Shown here: positions 54,538 to 64,000 of the stretch, piece after piece
Position numbering within the stretch: position 1 is the stretch's first letter
Layout of the letters: each line of letters opens with the position of its first letter
Assembly (NCBI GenBank): GCA_029747015.1
Contig: JAKOGI010000825.1
Location: forward strand, 72,501 to 136,500
DNA from: Carnegiea gigantea
Lineage: Eukaryota > Streptophyta > Magnoliopsida > Caryophyllales > Cactaceae
DNA: 64,000 nucleotides
Direction of reading: 5' to 3'
Made by a program: the position numbers and the translations under genes
Notes under the pieces: generated by a model
What the model was told of the DNA's origin: nothing
Seen by the model: the letters and a program-made list of their open reading frames with translations, nothing else
Database searches by the model: none

Positions 54538-54979
54538 TTATACTTTCTGTCTTTGTTATGCTTAAGGATATTTTTCTCAATTAATGAGATTAACTTCTCC
54601 TGCATCATACTCATACTCTTTTATGTCTAGGTCCCCTTCCATTATTTCACATACGTACTCACTCTTTACTTGGAAGATGGGTTTTTAACAGATCATGTCT
54701 TTCTGAATTATGAGAAGGACCCAATTTCCTTTGACCTTTTTGTTTTCATTATCAACAATAAATTCTTCTCCTTGAAGCTCACCAAGTCTAATTGAACAAC
54801 TATCCGTCATGTGACTAGTTTCTTCATGATCACTTGCTTTATATTCATCCTCCAATACAATTTCAACGATTCTTTTTTGTTTTTCAGTGCTAGATCTAGT
54901 GCTTTTTCCTCGCTAAACTCAAAATAATCTAGACTATCCAAAATTTCTATAAGCTTGTTGTTCTTCCCTTTTTTATGTT

Positions 54980-55990
54980 CGTTTGCATGATTACCTACTT
55001 CTACGCATGCCCAATGCTTAAAGTTGTATTTTCTTGTAGGACAAAAAGCAGCTTTTCTAAAAATTCTTCGTTTTTCAGGGCTTGATTTGCTATAATATTT
55101 TCTTTTACATTTATCTCTCCTTTACTTGTCAAAAGTCTTTTTCTTATGAAATTTTCTTTTTCTTCTCCTCTCAGGTTCTTTTCCCCATTGGTGAGGATTA
55201 TCCCAATAGGCTAGAAATTATTTGTTCATTTTCTTTTGTTTTTAGAGATCAAGATACTCATCACTGACCCATTTTTTGAAACAAGAGGTTCTTATGCCAA
55301 TGGTATTAATGACATGGTGTTTCAAGCCATGTAATGCATTTTTCATTGATTATATAATTGATTGGATTTGGTAATTTATGATAAAACATACCAACATTGG
55401 TTTTATTATGCCCAATTTTGTAATAATATTGACTAAATTTAGTAATATAATTCTTCAGATATCTCAGATCCCATAATTCTATGTTGTTAATCTTTCTTTG
55501 CAATTCTCTAGTTTTTTTTCTTCGACGTCAAGTTTGGCTCCGATAAATTCAGTTTTGATTTCCTTGCATAATATTTGTAACATAGCAGCCGTGGTTATTA
55601 CCTTTCTTAATGCGTTTTCACCTTCATCATCTAGTGAGTCATACCGATCGGTTATAGTGCTACAAAAACTATGCTCAAGATAACTTAGGAAATTTCCAGC
55701 AATCAATGTAGTATTCAAGTTTAGGATAATATTCATGCCTCTTTTTCAATGCTCAAATATTTCTTCTCTATTACGAACTCCATCAATGTTTAAGATGTAT
55801 TCTGTTTGGCTAATTTGGGTAAGACCAATTTATTCAAAGGGTGTGGTTTTCCTTGGGGTAGGCCCAAAGGAAAAGTTTGTTGTACGCCCTGTTGGATCTT
55901 ACCTAGGTCTCGTAAAATGGGCATTTCTTCTAGAAGGTTATCAAATTCTTCATATTTAGGAACAACATTATTAGCTAGATTAAACTCGAT
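54980..55990 (-). pseudogene. Pararetroviral coat-protein-like pseudogene
   Basis: Minus-strand frames 55479-55736 (NLNTTLIAGNFLSYLEHSFC and YDSLDDEGENALRKV) and 55306-55503 (NNIELWDLRYLKNYITKFSQ) fit a capsid protein, and a basic Lys/Arg region with a degraded Cys/His knuckle follows near 54985-55060 (WACVEVGNHANE). In caulimovirids the coat protein ends in such a knuckle. In this copy the frame carries several breaks; in copy 2 (61200 region) more of the ligands are present. Confidence 0.6.
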
Positions 55991-56640
55991 TTCATCTATG
56001 TTAAATTCTTCTCCAATCTCATTAGTTTCATCATCAATACAATCTTACCATATTGTTTTATCTAATCTCTTCCTAATTTCTTCAAAAAGAACAACATTAA
56101 GATCCTTTGGTCTAATTAGGTTTATCTGCTGATATATTCATTGTTCTAAGTGGACATTATTATATCTTCATTTTTATTAGATAATACATCTTGTTTTTTA
56201 ACTATTATGCTCATGATTTTGTTTAATTCTTTTAGATTTTGTTCTTTGTCAAGCATATTCTGTACGATTTTACTGCTTATACTCGATCCTTTTCTTTTTT
56301 CTTTTCCTTTTAAGATGGGTTTTCAATTGATTTTCAGTTGTTTTTTCCCCCTACCTCTTTTGGATTTTTATACCATGTAAAGGAAATGAACTTTTGTTTT
56401 TTAGATTTTTCAAAGGATATTTATGTAGAAATGGAGTACTAGTACCTAAATTAGATTTTTCACTATATCTAATTTTTTTAATTTGGACAAAGATGGATTA
56501 TAGACAGTTACTTCTTAATCTCCTTAACTTCAGCATTAACTTTTGCTAATTCGACTTGTAATTCTAAAATTATATCGGTGATATTGTTTAATTGCAGTGC
56601 TACTGAAGCGATTCTTTCAGATAACCGCACAATATGTGAA
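55991..56640 (-). pseudogene. Region between primer site and coat-like frames
   Basis: At the upstream end (56500-56640) the minus strand reads LNNITDIILELQVELAKVNA, a probable helical coiled-coil segment. The middle has Lys-rich, stop-broken frames, and 55990-56050 is acidic. It could be the N-terminal part of the coat polyprotein or a small leader ORF. I cannot assign it. Confidence 0.35.
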
Positions 56641-56736
56641 TAATTAGGAGCATGACACGGAGATCATGATTCAAGTATTAAACACAATTAATTAGCTTAA
56701 TAAATTTTAATTATCTTAATTACTTTTCATCACATG

Positions 56737-56748
56737 GCTATGATACCA
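56737..56748 (-). promoter_or_regulatory. Candidate pararetroviral tRNA-Met primer site
   Basis: Minus-strand TGGTATCATAGC differs by one base from the TGGTATCAGAGC typical of caulimovirid and retroelement initiator-Met primer sites. It lies upstream of the coat-like frames on the same strand, where the genome's numbering start is expected. Confidence 0.65.
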
Positions 56749-58423
56749 GATTAAAAAATGTTTCGAGTAGTACTAGTGAGAATAATATTACATGCACAAA
56801 ATTTTAATTTTTGAAAGTAAGTTTTTTTAGGATTGGGGTAAGTTCACAAGTATGAAAAGTTTTAAGAACTATTTAAAAAATTTAACGGTAGCATGTTCCC
56901 TAAAAGCTTATTGCGGAATAATTTCAGAAAGCTAGTCCTGCAAATTATCAATTAAAAACTTTATAGTCCCAAATATAAATGTTTCAAAATTGTAGGCCAA
57001 TAAAATCACTCTTTAATATCTGACACTAAACTACATAAATTTACGGCTAGATACATGAGATTACCCCGCTTCTTCTAGGACTGGTCCACTGTAGATCCAC
57101 CATCTTGTATTTTCTATCTTTGTTTATTACATTTCTTATCCTCCATTAGCTTTGATGGACACCGAGCCACATTCAAGTAGAGCGGGCAAAACTGACCACA
57201 GACTCGAAACCTGAAGCGAATGATTTGTACCCATACCTAACCCAACATCTAAAATAGGCTCACTCGAAAGTAGACTTAAAGCCCGAATTGAACCGAACCG
57301 AACCATACCCGTCTCGAAATTATTTTAGAATGTTGCTTTATTTTGCATGTCAAGTGTGTTGGGCCAAAAATCGACAGACCTGAACTTAAGTTCACCTGAT
57401 CCAAACTGAACTGACCTGAAATGTCAATTAGCCTAAAACTTGACCCGACCCAAGTTTAACACAACCCATACTTGAATCGAATAACCCATTCACCAGGTTT
57501 ACATGTGAGTTGCTAGAACTCTGATCCGTTTCTTTGGGTCTCATTTGCTTTCACTAATATAATCAAGACATGTGTCACATTTGTCTCACATTCTTATGAT
57601 TGGAGTCATTTGGATGCCATTTCTTATGTGCTCCCAGGAGAACATATTCTCATTGTCGACGTTTATATATTTTTCACACTTGTATTTGTCAAATATTAGT
57701 TTTTTAATATATATTTGCAGATGTGGCTCTTGAGCGTATGTGCTCCTAGGAGTATGATATAAATATTGCTTTCAACCTCTTTAGTGGGTCCTGTAGGAAG
57801 CAGTTGAATTTGCCATTCAAAAAACAATTATTTTCCTTTTAAAAAAGCGATAATTAGAAACGAGATAAGATCAGTGTTGCTATTAGTTGTGATTTCGGCA
57901 AAAGCCATTTTAATTAAATGAATTGAATTCATATTTGAGTTCATATTTAAAATGACTAATTTTAAATAGACTTAAAATTAAAAATGACCTAAATTAAATC
58001 AAATGTAATATTTTTATTAAGATTAGTTTTCTTTATAAAACAAGTCTATGGGATCTATCATCAACTGACTTAAAATCAACCTGAATAAACAATAAGCTAA
58101 GTTGAGACTAAAACTACATTGAATTTTATTGATCCAAACATAACCCTATTCAAACTTAACTCAACCTTTAAATCTAACATAATGACCTATTATCGAGTCC
58201 AGTTAGTTGGTGCCAGAAGACAAGCTTGGAAAGAAAAGACAAAAGAGGAGAGCCATCACTGATTGTACTTTGCGAATAAACTTAGAGGATGTTTTGTATT
58301 TATAGCAGCAAGCACTCGAAGTCAAATTGATAAAAGAATTGATCACTCACTAAAGAAAGAATCATAGGACTTTTATTATAAGTGTAGGTTTACGCAAAAG
58401 CTAGAAACAGTAGATGGTTACAG
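56749..58423. other. Spacer between pararetroviral copies
   Basis: No coding sequence recognised. 57180-57480 is rich in CCGAAC/ACCCGAC-like phrases (gaaccgaaccgaaccat), a degenerate short-motif tract seen in plant repeats. Two phrases near 57630 (tgctcccaggagaac) and 57740 (tgctcctaggagtat) are partial palindromes. A TATAAATA-type box on the minus strand lies at 58297-58304. Confidence 0.4.
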
Positions 58424-59400
58424 TCCAAGAAGTAAATAATCTCCTTCATTAGGAAAATTAAGAGCAGGAAGATTTTTACACATCTTTTGAAGTTTTGAAC
58501 AACCTTTGAATCACTAGGGGTCTTTGTTCAACTTACTTCTTTCTTGAGTTTCTATTGCAATGGTTTTCCCAATTTAGCTAGATCTTTAATGAAATCTGAA
58601 GCATAGGTAAGACATCTAAGAAAGTTCTCTAATTGTTTCTATCTGCAATCTTTTCTGGAAAATTTTCTATTTTCTCTAGAATATGCTTTTGTAGGATGAT
58701 TTGTCTTGCTTTCATTTTCTAGACCTAAAAACTCTATTTCTTGTTTAACATAAATGCACTTGTTCTTACCAAGAATAATACCATGATCAATGCATCTTTA
58801 GGTGACAACTAAAACATCATCTTTGTATTGTTCTATGGTCTTGAAAGACAAGGATATCATCAATGTAACCAAGACAGCAGTGGTTAAGATTTTTGAAGAT
58901 GTGATCTATTCTTCTTTGAAATATTTAGGGTGCATTTTTAAGACCAAATGACATTACTCTGCACTCATAATATTCTTGACGAGCACTAAAAGCAGTTACG
59001 GGAATGCTTTCTTCATCCCCTTTTATTTGCTAATATCTGCTTTTGCAATCTATTTTTGAGAACCAAGAGGCTCATTAAATTCTATTGAAAAGATCTATTT
59101 TGTTAGGAAAATAATAACTATCAAAGACAGTTTTATCGTTAAGCTTTTTGTAATTGATTATCATTCTAGCTTTTCCTCTTTTCTGTTCAGCATGATTTCT
59201 TACCACAAAAGTGAGACTGGTGTGAGCACTCGTACTATTCTTAATAAACCTTTTATCTAAAAGTTCTTTGGTTTCCTTATCAAATTCTCAGATATCATGG
59301 TGTGTATACACCATTTGTTTGACTCAGATAATAGTGTTGAGATTCAACAAAGTCATTTTTGCAAATGTCTTATCTTTATCCCAAAATTTAAGACGATTAT
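58424..59400 (-). pseudogene. RT pseudogene, pararetrovirus copy 2
   Basis: Matches 44605-45580 base by base over most of its length. The YIDD catalytic box is kept at about 58858-58870, unlike copy 1. Stops and indels elsewhere. Confidence 0.65.
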
Positions 59401-59479
59401 CAGAGTAGAGTTCTTTGCATAATTGTTCTTATGGTTTAGCAATCTGCTATTTAATGGATAACTCAATTAATGATATGGA

Positions 59480-60000
59480 TAACTCAATTAATGAGATTGT
59501 TAGTGCTACCTCATCTTCTATAGGTATTACCTTCTCACCATACTAATCGCATGTAAACTCAATTTTCTGATAAGTACAAACTTTATTTAATTTATCAATA
59601 GGAACTAAATGGCCATTTATTGTGAACATTATTTGTTATATGGTTTGTGTGCATAGAAAATGTAGCCCCTAAAAGCTTTTTCTAATATTCATATTATGAG
59701 AGGGTTGATAAGTAGCATATAGGACTGGTATAATGCATTAGACTCATTGTATTTTTTAGGATAACCCTTCTATGACTTTCTTGTGGCTCACAATACTATT
59801 ATCAGCTACTCTTGTAAAGAATTCCTGGCTTTTTTCCACATAAATTCTGAAAATAATGATCTTTTTCAAAAGCAGACAGAACAACTACTATCGATGTAGG
59901 CACATAATTCATATTTACTATATCCCTCTAAACATACATTTAGTGAGATATAGATGCTAAATATTAAGATTTGTATTGGTGATTTCATACCAAATTTGTA
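59480..60000 (-). pseudogene. Protease region, pararetrovirus copy 2
   Basis: Equivalent to 45640-46150. The active site around 59887-59905 reads YIDSS on the minus strand. A short duplication of aactcaattaatga occurs near 59460-59495. Confidence 0.5.
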
Positions 60001-60761
60001 TGGTCATATTCTTGAGTAGTTCATCCTTATAAGTTGGTTCACTAACAATTCTTGTTTTATATCTAATGACTTTTCTATCTACACACATACTTCGATCTAC
60101 AGTGTTGCTTGTGGGTTCAGAGCCCATTCTACTCATTTAGCAGGTCATACTAATTATATCGTCTTCTTTGAGTTATTTGGCAGTTGAAGATCCTTCTTCC
60201 CATTTTGATCTTGCACTCATGATTCTTAATAATTGAGGTTTTATGGTACTATTACCATTCTTATCAATTTTTATTATCTTTTTCCTATTAATTCTGTGGG
60301 ATTGGAAGGGCTAGATATCCAAGACCTATCAATTTTTATCCCCTGCATATTAGATTTTGTCCTTTGATTTTTTAGCATTGGCATAGGGCTTCCAAATTTT
60401 TATGCCTCTATCATTGTTATCATAGTCTTTGCATATATAGTATTATCTAGTTTGTGGATTATGTTCTAAAATATCCTTAGTCGATAGCCTTCTGTTTTCA
60501 TGCCCTTCCCAATTGTTTTTATCTTAAGGGATAGCAAGATTTTGTCAAATTAATCTTTTAGGCTTATCTAATATCCAGGTCGACAATTGAATACTACTAA
60601 TCCATTATATAAGTTGGTCTTGAATTTCTTGATAATGTGATTAATAAATTTGGTATGTTTGATATCACAGACCAAGGCATGAAGATTAATGTCTTTGCTA
60701 TAATACTATAATAGAGTAATTTGCACTTGGACAATTCCAAAATGGATATTCTTATACTTTC
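60001..60761 (-). pseudogene. Linker and candidate movement region, copy 2
   Basis: Equivalent to 46150-46906. Read on the minus strand, the movement-like core sits at 60550-60755, and the sequence runs without a break across the position where the gypsy element interrupts copy 1. Confidence 0.5.
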
Positions 60762-61189
60762 TATCTTTGTTATGCTTATGGATATTTTTCCTAATTAATG
60801 AGATTAACTTCTCCCGCATCATACTTATAGTCTTTTATGTCTAGGTCCCTTTCCATTATTTCACATACGTACTCACTCTTTAATTGAAAGATGGATTTTT
60901 TATAGATCATGTCTTTCTGAATTATAGGAAGGACCCAATTTCCTTTGACCTTTTTATTTTCATTATAAACAATAAATTCTTCTCCTTGAAGCTAAGTCTA
61001 ATTAATCGACTATCCATCATGTGACTAGTTTCTTCATAATCATTTCCTTCATATTCATCCTTCAATATAATTTCAATGATTCGCTTATTGTTTTCAGTGC
61101 TAGATCAAGTGCTTTTTTCTCGCTAAGCTCAAATTAATCTAGAGTACCCAAAATTTTTATAAGCTTGTTGTTCTTCCTATTTTTACATT

Positions 61190-62166
61190 CATTTGCATGA
61201 TTACCTACTTCCATGCATGCCTAACACTTAAAGTTGTTTTTTCTTGTAGGACAAAAAGTAGCTTTTCTAAAAAATCGTTGTTTTTCAGGGCTTGGTTTGC
61301 TATAATATTTTCTTTTACATTTATCTCCCCTTTACTTGTTAAAAGTCTTTTTCTTATGAAATTTTCTTTTTCTTCTCCTCTCGGGTTCCTTTCCCCATTG
61401 GTGAGGATTATCCCAATAGGCTAGAAATTGTTTGTTCATTTTCTTTTGTTTTTGGAGATCAACACATTCATCATTGAGCCGTTTTTTAAAATAAGATATT
61501 CTTATGCCAATGGTATTAATGACATGGTTTTTCAAGCCACGTAATGCATTTTTCATTGATTAGATAATTGACTGGATAGGGTAATTTATGATAAAAAATA
61601 CCAACATTGGTTTCATTACGCCCAATTTTGTAATAATATTGACTAAATTTAACAATATAATTCTTCAGATATCTCAGACTCCATAATTCTATGTTGTCAA
61701 TCTTTCTTTGCAATTCTCTAGTTTTTTCTTCGGCGCCAAGTTTAGCTCCGATAAATTCAGTTTTGATTTCCTTACATAATATTTCAGCATAGTAGCTGGG
61801 GTTTCCACCTTTCTTAATGCGTTTTTACCTTCATCATCTAGTGAGTCATACCGATTAGTTATAATGCTACAAAAACTATGCTCGAGATAATTTAGGAAAT
61901 TTCCCACAATCCATGTAGTATTCAAGTTTAGGATAATATCCATGCCTCTTTTTCATGCTCAAATATTTCTTCTCTATTACGAACTCCATCAATGTCTAAA
62001 ATGTATTTTGTTTGGCTAATTTAGGCAAGACTAATTTATCCAAAGGGCGTGGTTTTCCTTGGGATAAACCCAAAGGAAAAGTTTGTTGTATGCCTTGTTA
62101 GAGCCTACCTAGGTCTCGTAAAATGGGCATTTCTTCTAGAAGGTTATCAAATTCTTCATATTTAGG
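61190..62166 (-). pseudogene. Coat-protein-like pseudogene, pararetrovirus copy 2
   Basis: Frames 61689-61943 (NLNTTWIVGNFLNYLEHSFC, NRYDSLDDEGKNALRKV), 61516-61713 and 61332-61556 match copy 1. Knuckle remnant near 61185-61245 reads ACMEVGNHANEC with three ligands recognisable. It ends at a junction (62164-62169) with copy 3. Confidence 0.6.
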
Positions 62167-62356
62167 AACTAAATGACCATTTATTGTGGATGTTATTTGT
62201 TTTATGGTTTATGTGCATAGAAAATGTAGCCCCTAAAAATTATTTCTAATATTCATATTATGAGTATAAGTAGCATATAAGACTGGTATAATCCATTAGA
62301 CTCATCGTATTTTTATGGATAACCCTTCTTTGACTTTCTTGTGGCTCACAATACTA

Positions 62357-62545
62357 TTATCGATTATGCTTGTAAAGAATTCTTGGCTTTTTTCTGCATA
62401 AATTCTGGAAATAATGATCTTTTTCAAAGCAGACAAAACAACTACTGTCGATGTAGACACACAATTCATATTGACTATATCCCTCTAAACATACATTTAG
62501 TGGGATATAGATGCTATATATTAAGATTTGTATCGGTGACTTCAT
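62357..62545 (-). pseudogene. Protease fragment, pararetrovirus copy 3
   Basis: Reads CVYIDSSCFVCFEKDHYFQN, the same domain as 45962-46144 with Asp kept in the active-site position. It overlaps the first unit of the 127-bp repeat series. Confidence 0.5.
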
Positions 62546-62885
62546 ACCATATTTGTATGGTCATATTCTTGACTAGTTCATCCTTATAGGTTTGTATCGA
62601 TGTAGGCACATAATTCGTATTTACTACTACCGATGTAGGCACATAATTCGTATTTACTATATCCCTCTAAACATACATTTAGTGGGATATAGATGCTATA
62701 TATTAAGATTTATATCGGTGACTTCATACCATATTTGTATGGTCATATTCTTGACTATCGATGTAGGCACATAATTCGTATTTACTATATCCCTCTAAAC
62801 ATACATTTAGTGGGATATAGATGCTATATATTAAGATTTGTATCGGTGACTTCATACCATATTTGTATGGTCATATTCTTGACTA
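62449..62885. repeat. Triplicated 127-bp segment
   Basis: Units 62449-62575, 62631-62757 and 62759-62885, plus a 29-base partial unit (62598-62626). Units 2 and 3 are almost identical (one base differs by eye); unit 1 differs more. The unit equals part of the protease-coding region, so this is a local tandem duplication within pararetrovirus copy 3. Confidence 0.9.
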
Positions 62886-63438
62886 GTTCATCCTTATAGG
62901 TTGGTTCACTAACAATTCTTATTGTATATCCAATGCCTTTTCTATCTAGACTCATACTTCGATCTATGTTGTCGCTTGTGGGTTCAGGGTCCATTCTACT
63001 CATTTAGCAGGTCATACTAATTATACCGCCTTCTTTGAGTTCTTCTTTGGCAGTTGAAGATCCATCTTCTCATTCTGACCTTGCACTCACGCTTCTTAAT
63101 AGTTGAGGTTTTATGGTACTTTTATCATTCTTATCAATTTTTATTATCTTTTCCTTATTGATTACTGTGGGATTGGCAAGGCTAGATATCCAAGACCTAT
63201 CGATTTTTATCCCCTGCAGATTAGATTTTGTCCTTTGAATTATTAGCATTGGCATAGGACTTTCAAATTTACATGCCTCTATCATTGTTATCATGGCCTT
63301 TGGATATATAGTTTTATCTAGTTTGTGGATTATTTTCTAAAATATCCTTAGTCTGTAGCCTCCTGTTTTCGTGTCCATTCCAATTGTTTTTATCTTAAGG
63401 GATAGCAAGATTTTGGCAAATTAATCTTTTAGGCTTAT

Positions 63439-63940
63439 CTAATATCCAGGTCGATAATTGAATACTACTAATCCACTATATAAGTTGGTCTTAAATTTCT
63501 TGATAATGTGATAAATGAATTTGGTATGTTTGATATCCCAGAGCAAAGCGTGAAGATCAATGTCTTTGCTATAATACTGTAATGGAGTAATTCGCACTTG
63601 GACACTTCCAAAATGGATATTATTATACTTTCTGTCTTTGTTATGCTTACGGATATTTTTCCCAATTAATGAGATTAACTTCTCCCGCATCATAGTCATA
63701 CTCTTTTATGTCTAGGTCCCCTTTCATTATTTCACATACGTACTCACTCTTTAATTGAAATATGAATTTTTTATAAATCACGCCTTTCTGAATTATGGGA
63801 AGGACCCCATTTCCTTTGACCTTCTTGTTTTCATTATCAACAATAAATTCTTCTCCTTGAAGCTCACCAAGTCTAATTGAACAACTATCCATCATGTGAC
63901 TAGTTTCTTTATAATCACTTCCTTCATATTCATCCTCCAA
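63439..63940 (-). pseudogene. Coat linker and candidate movement region, copy 3
   Basis: Two overlapping minus-strand frames: 63647-63940, an acidic linker (YVCEIMKGDLDIKEYDYDAG) after the coat knuckle, and 63439-63699 with IHFGSVQVRITPLQYYSKDI. It is the longest readable stretch of this region in the window and shows coat sequence preceding the movement-like core on the same strand. Confidence 0.55.
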
Positions 63941-64000
63941 TACAATTTCAACGATTCCCTTATTGTTTTTCAGTGCTAGATCTAGTGCTTTTTCCTCAGT

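Larger units (their letters stand above)
54538..56748 (-). mobile_element. Endogenous pararetrovirus, 5' part of copy 1
   Basis: Minus-strand continuation upstream of the gypsy insertion: a candidate tRNA-Met primer site at 56737-56748, a leader or N-terminal region, then coat-protein-like frames and a linker up to the broken movement region. Closely similar to 60762-62166 and partly to 63640-64000. With 43170-46911 this gives about 5.9 kb of one viral copy, less than the 7-9 kb of complete caulimovirid genomes. Confidence 0.75.
58424..62166 (-). mobile_element. Endogenous pararetrovirus copy 2, truncated
   Basis: Similarity to copy 1 begins abruptly at 58424 (equivalent to about 44605, in RNase H) and runs through RT, protease, candidate movement region and coat-like frames to about 62166. 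The gypsy element found in copy 1 is absent, so this copy shows the order without interruption. The RT box at about 58858-58870 reads YIDD (intact motif), yet surrounding stops leave no usable frame. The leader and primer-site region are missing. Confidence 0.75.
62167..64000 (-). mobile_element. Endogenous pararetrovirus copy 3, off right edge
   Basis: From 62167 the sequence equals the protease spacer of copies 1 and 2 (taaatgaccatttattg, compare 59605), then protease, movement-like region (63439-63640) and coat C-terminal linker (63647-63940, reading LGELQGEEFIVDNENKKVKG) up to the window end. Copies 2 and 3 are joined head to tail but out of phase: the coat start of one abuts the protease end of the other. 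Confidence 0.7.

Noticed and set aside
62449..62885. CRISPR-like array
   Set aside because: The repeats are 127 bp, nearly contiguous, lack unique spacers, and are viral protease sequence in a plant genome.
62341..62899. Plus-strand frames with repeated RCRHIIRIYYIPLNIHLVGY
   Set aside because: Translations of the 127-bp tandem repeat on the strand opposite to the viral genes.

Overview
The window is a gene-poor, AT-rich stretch of a plant nuclear genome, almost certainly an angiosperm and probably a eudicot. The evidence is layered Ty3/gypsy LTR retrotransposons, CACTA DNA transposons, L1-type LINE remnants and an endogenous pararetrovirus (Caulimoviridae). I see no intact host protein-coding gene, tRNA, rRNA or CRISPR array. 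The species cannot be named from the sequence alone.

Layout. 1-1.56 kb: minus-strand Ty3/gypsy remnant (gag tail, protease, start of RT) running off the left edge. 3.8-23.85 kb: a degenerate plus-strand tandem array LTR / gag-protease / LTR / gag-protease / LTR / truncated leader, with no RT or integrase. Its first LTR is split by a 12.8-kb CACTA transposon (4627-17432, TSD TTT). That CACTA holds a LINE fragment, exon-like host sequence and a second, 8.1-kb CACTA of another family (8262-16386, TSD GCA). 24.16-35.72 kb: a complete but decayed minus-strand Ty3/gypsy element (1540-bp LTRs, TSD ACACT). Its gag is split by a 3952-bp gag-only element (29473-33424, 1325-bp LTRs, TSD CTTAA). 35.7-38.7 kb: anonymous AT-rich DNA with MITE-like pieces. 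38.7-42.3 kb: plus-strand LINE corpse. 43.2-56.75 kb: minus-strand endogenous pararetrovirus, split by a nearly intact plus-strand Ty3/gypsy element (46912-54537, 1549-bp LTRs, TSD TTATA). 58.4-64 kb: two further rearranged pararetroviral segments, the last running off the right edge.

How the parts relate. The two full-length gypsy elements are sister families: colinear polyproteins, tRNA-Met primer sites and related LTRs. Hand counts of LTR differences (about 4% for the older host, about 3% for the nested gag-only element and for the plus-strand element) fit the nesting order. The gag-only element carries in its leader a piece resembling the LTR of the element it sits in, including a compound hairpin also present in the LTR of the plus-strand element. 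This makes it a plausible parasite of that machinery. In all three elements the reading frame runs through the polypurine tract into the 3' LTR.
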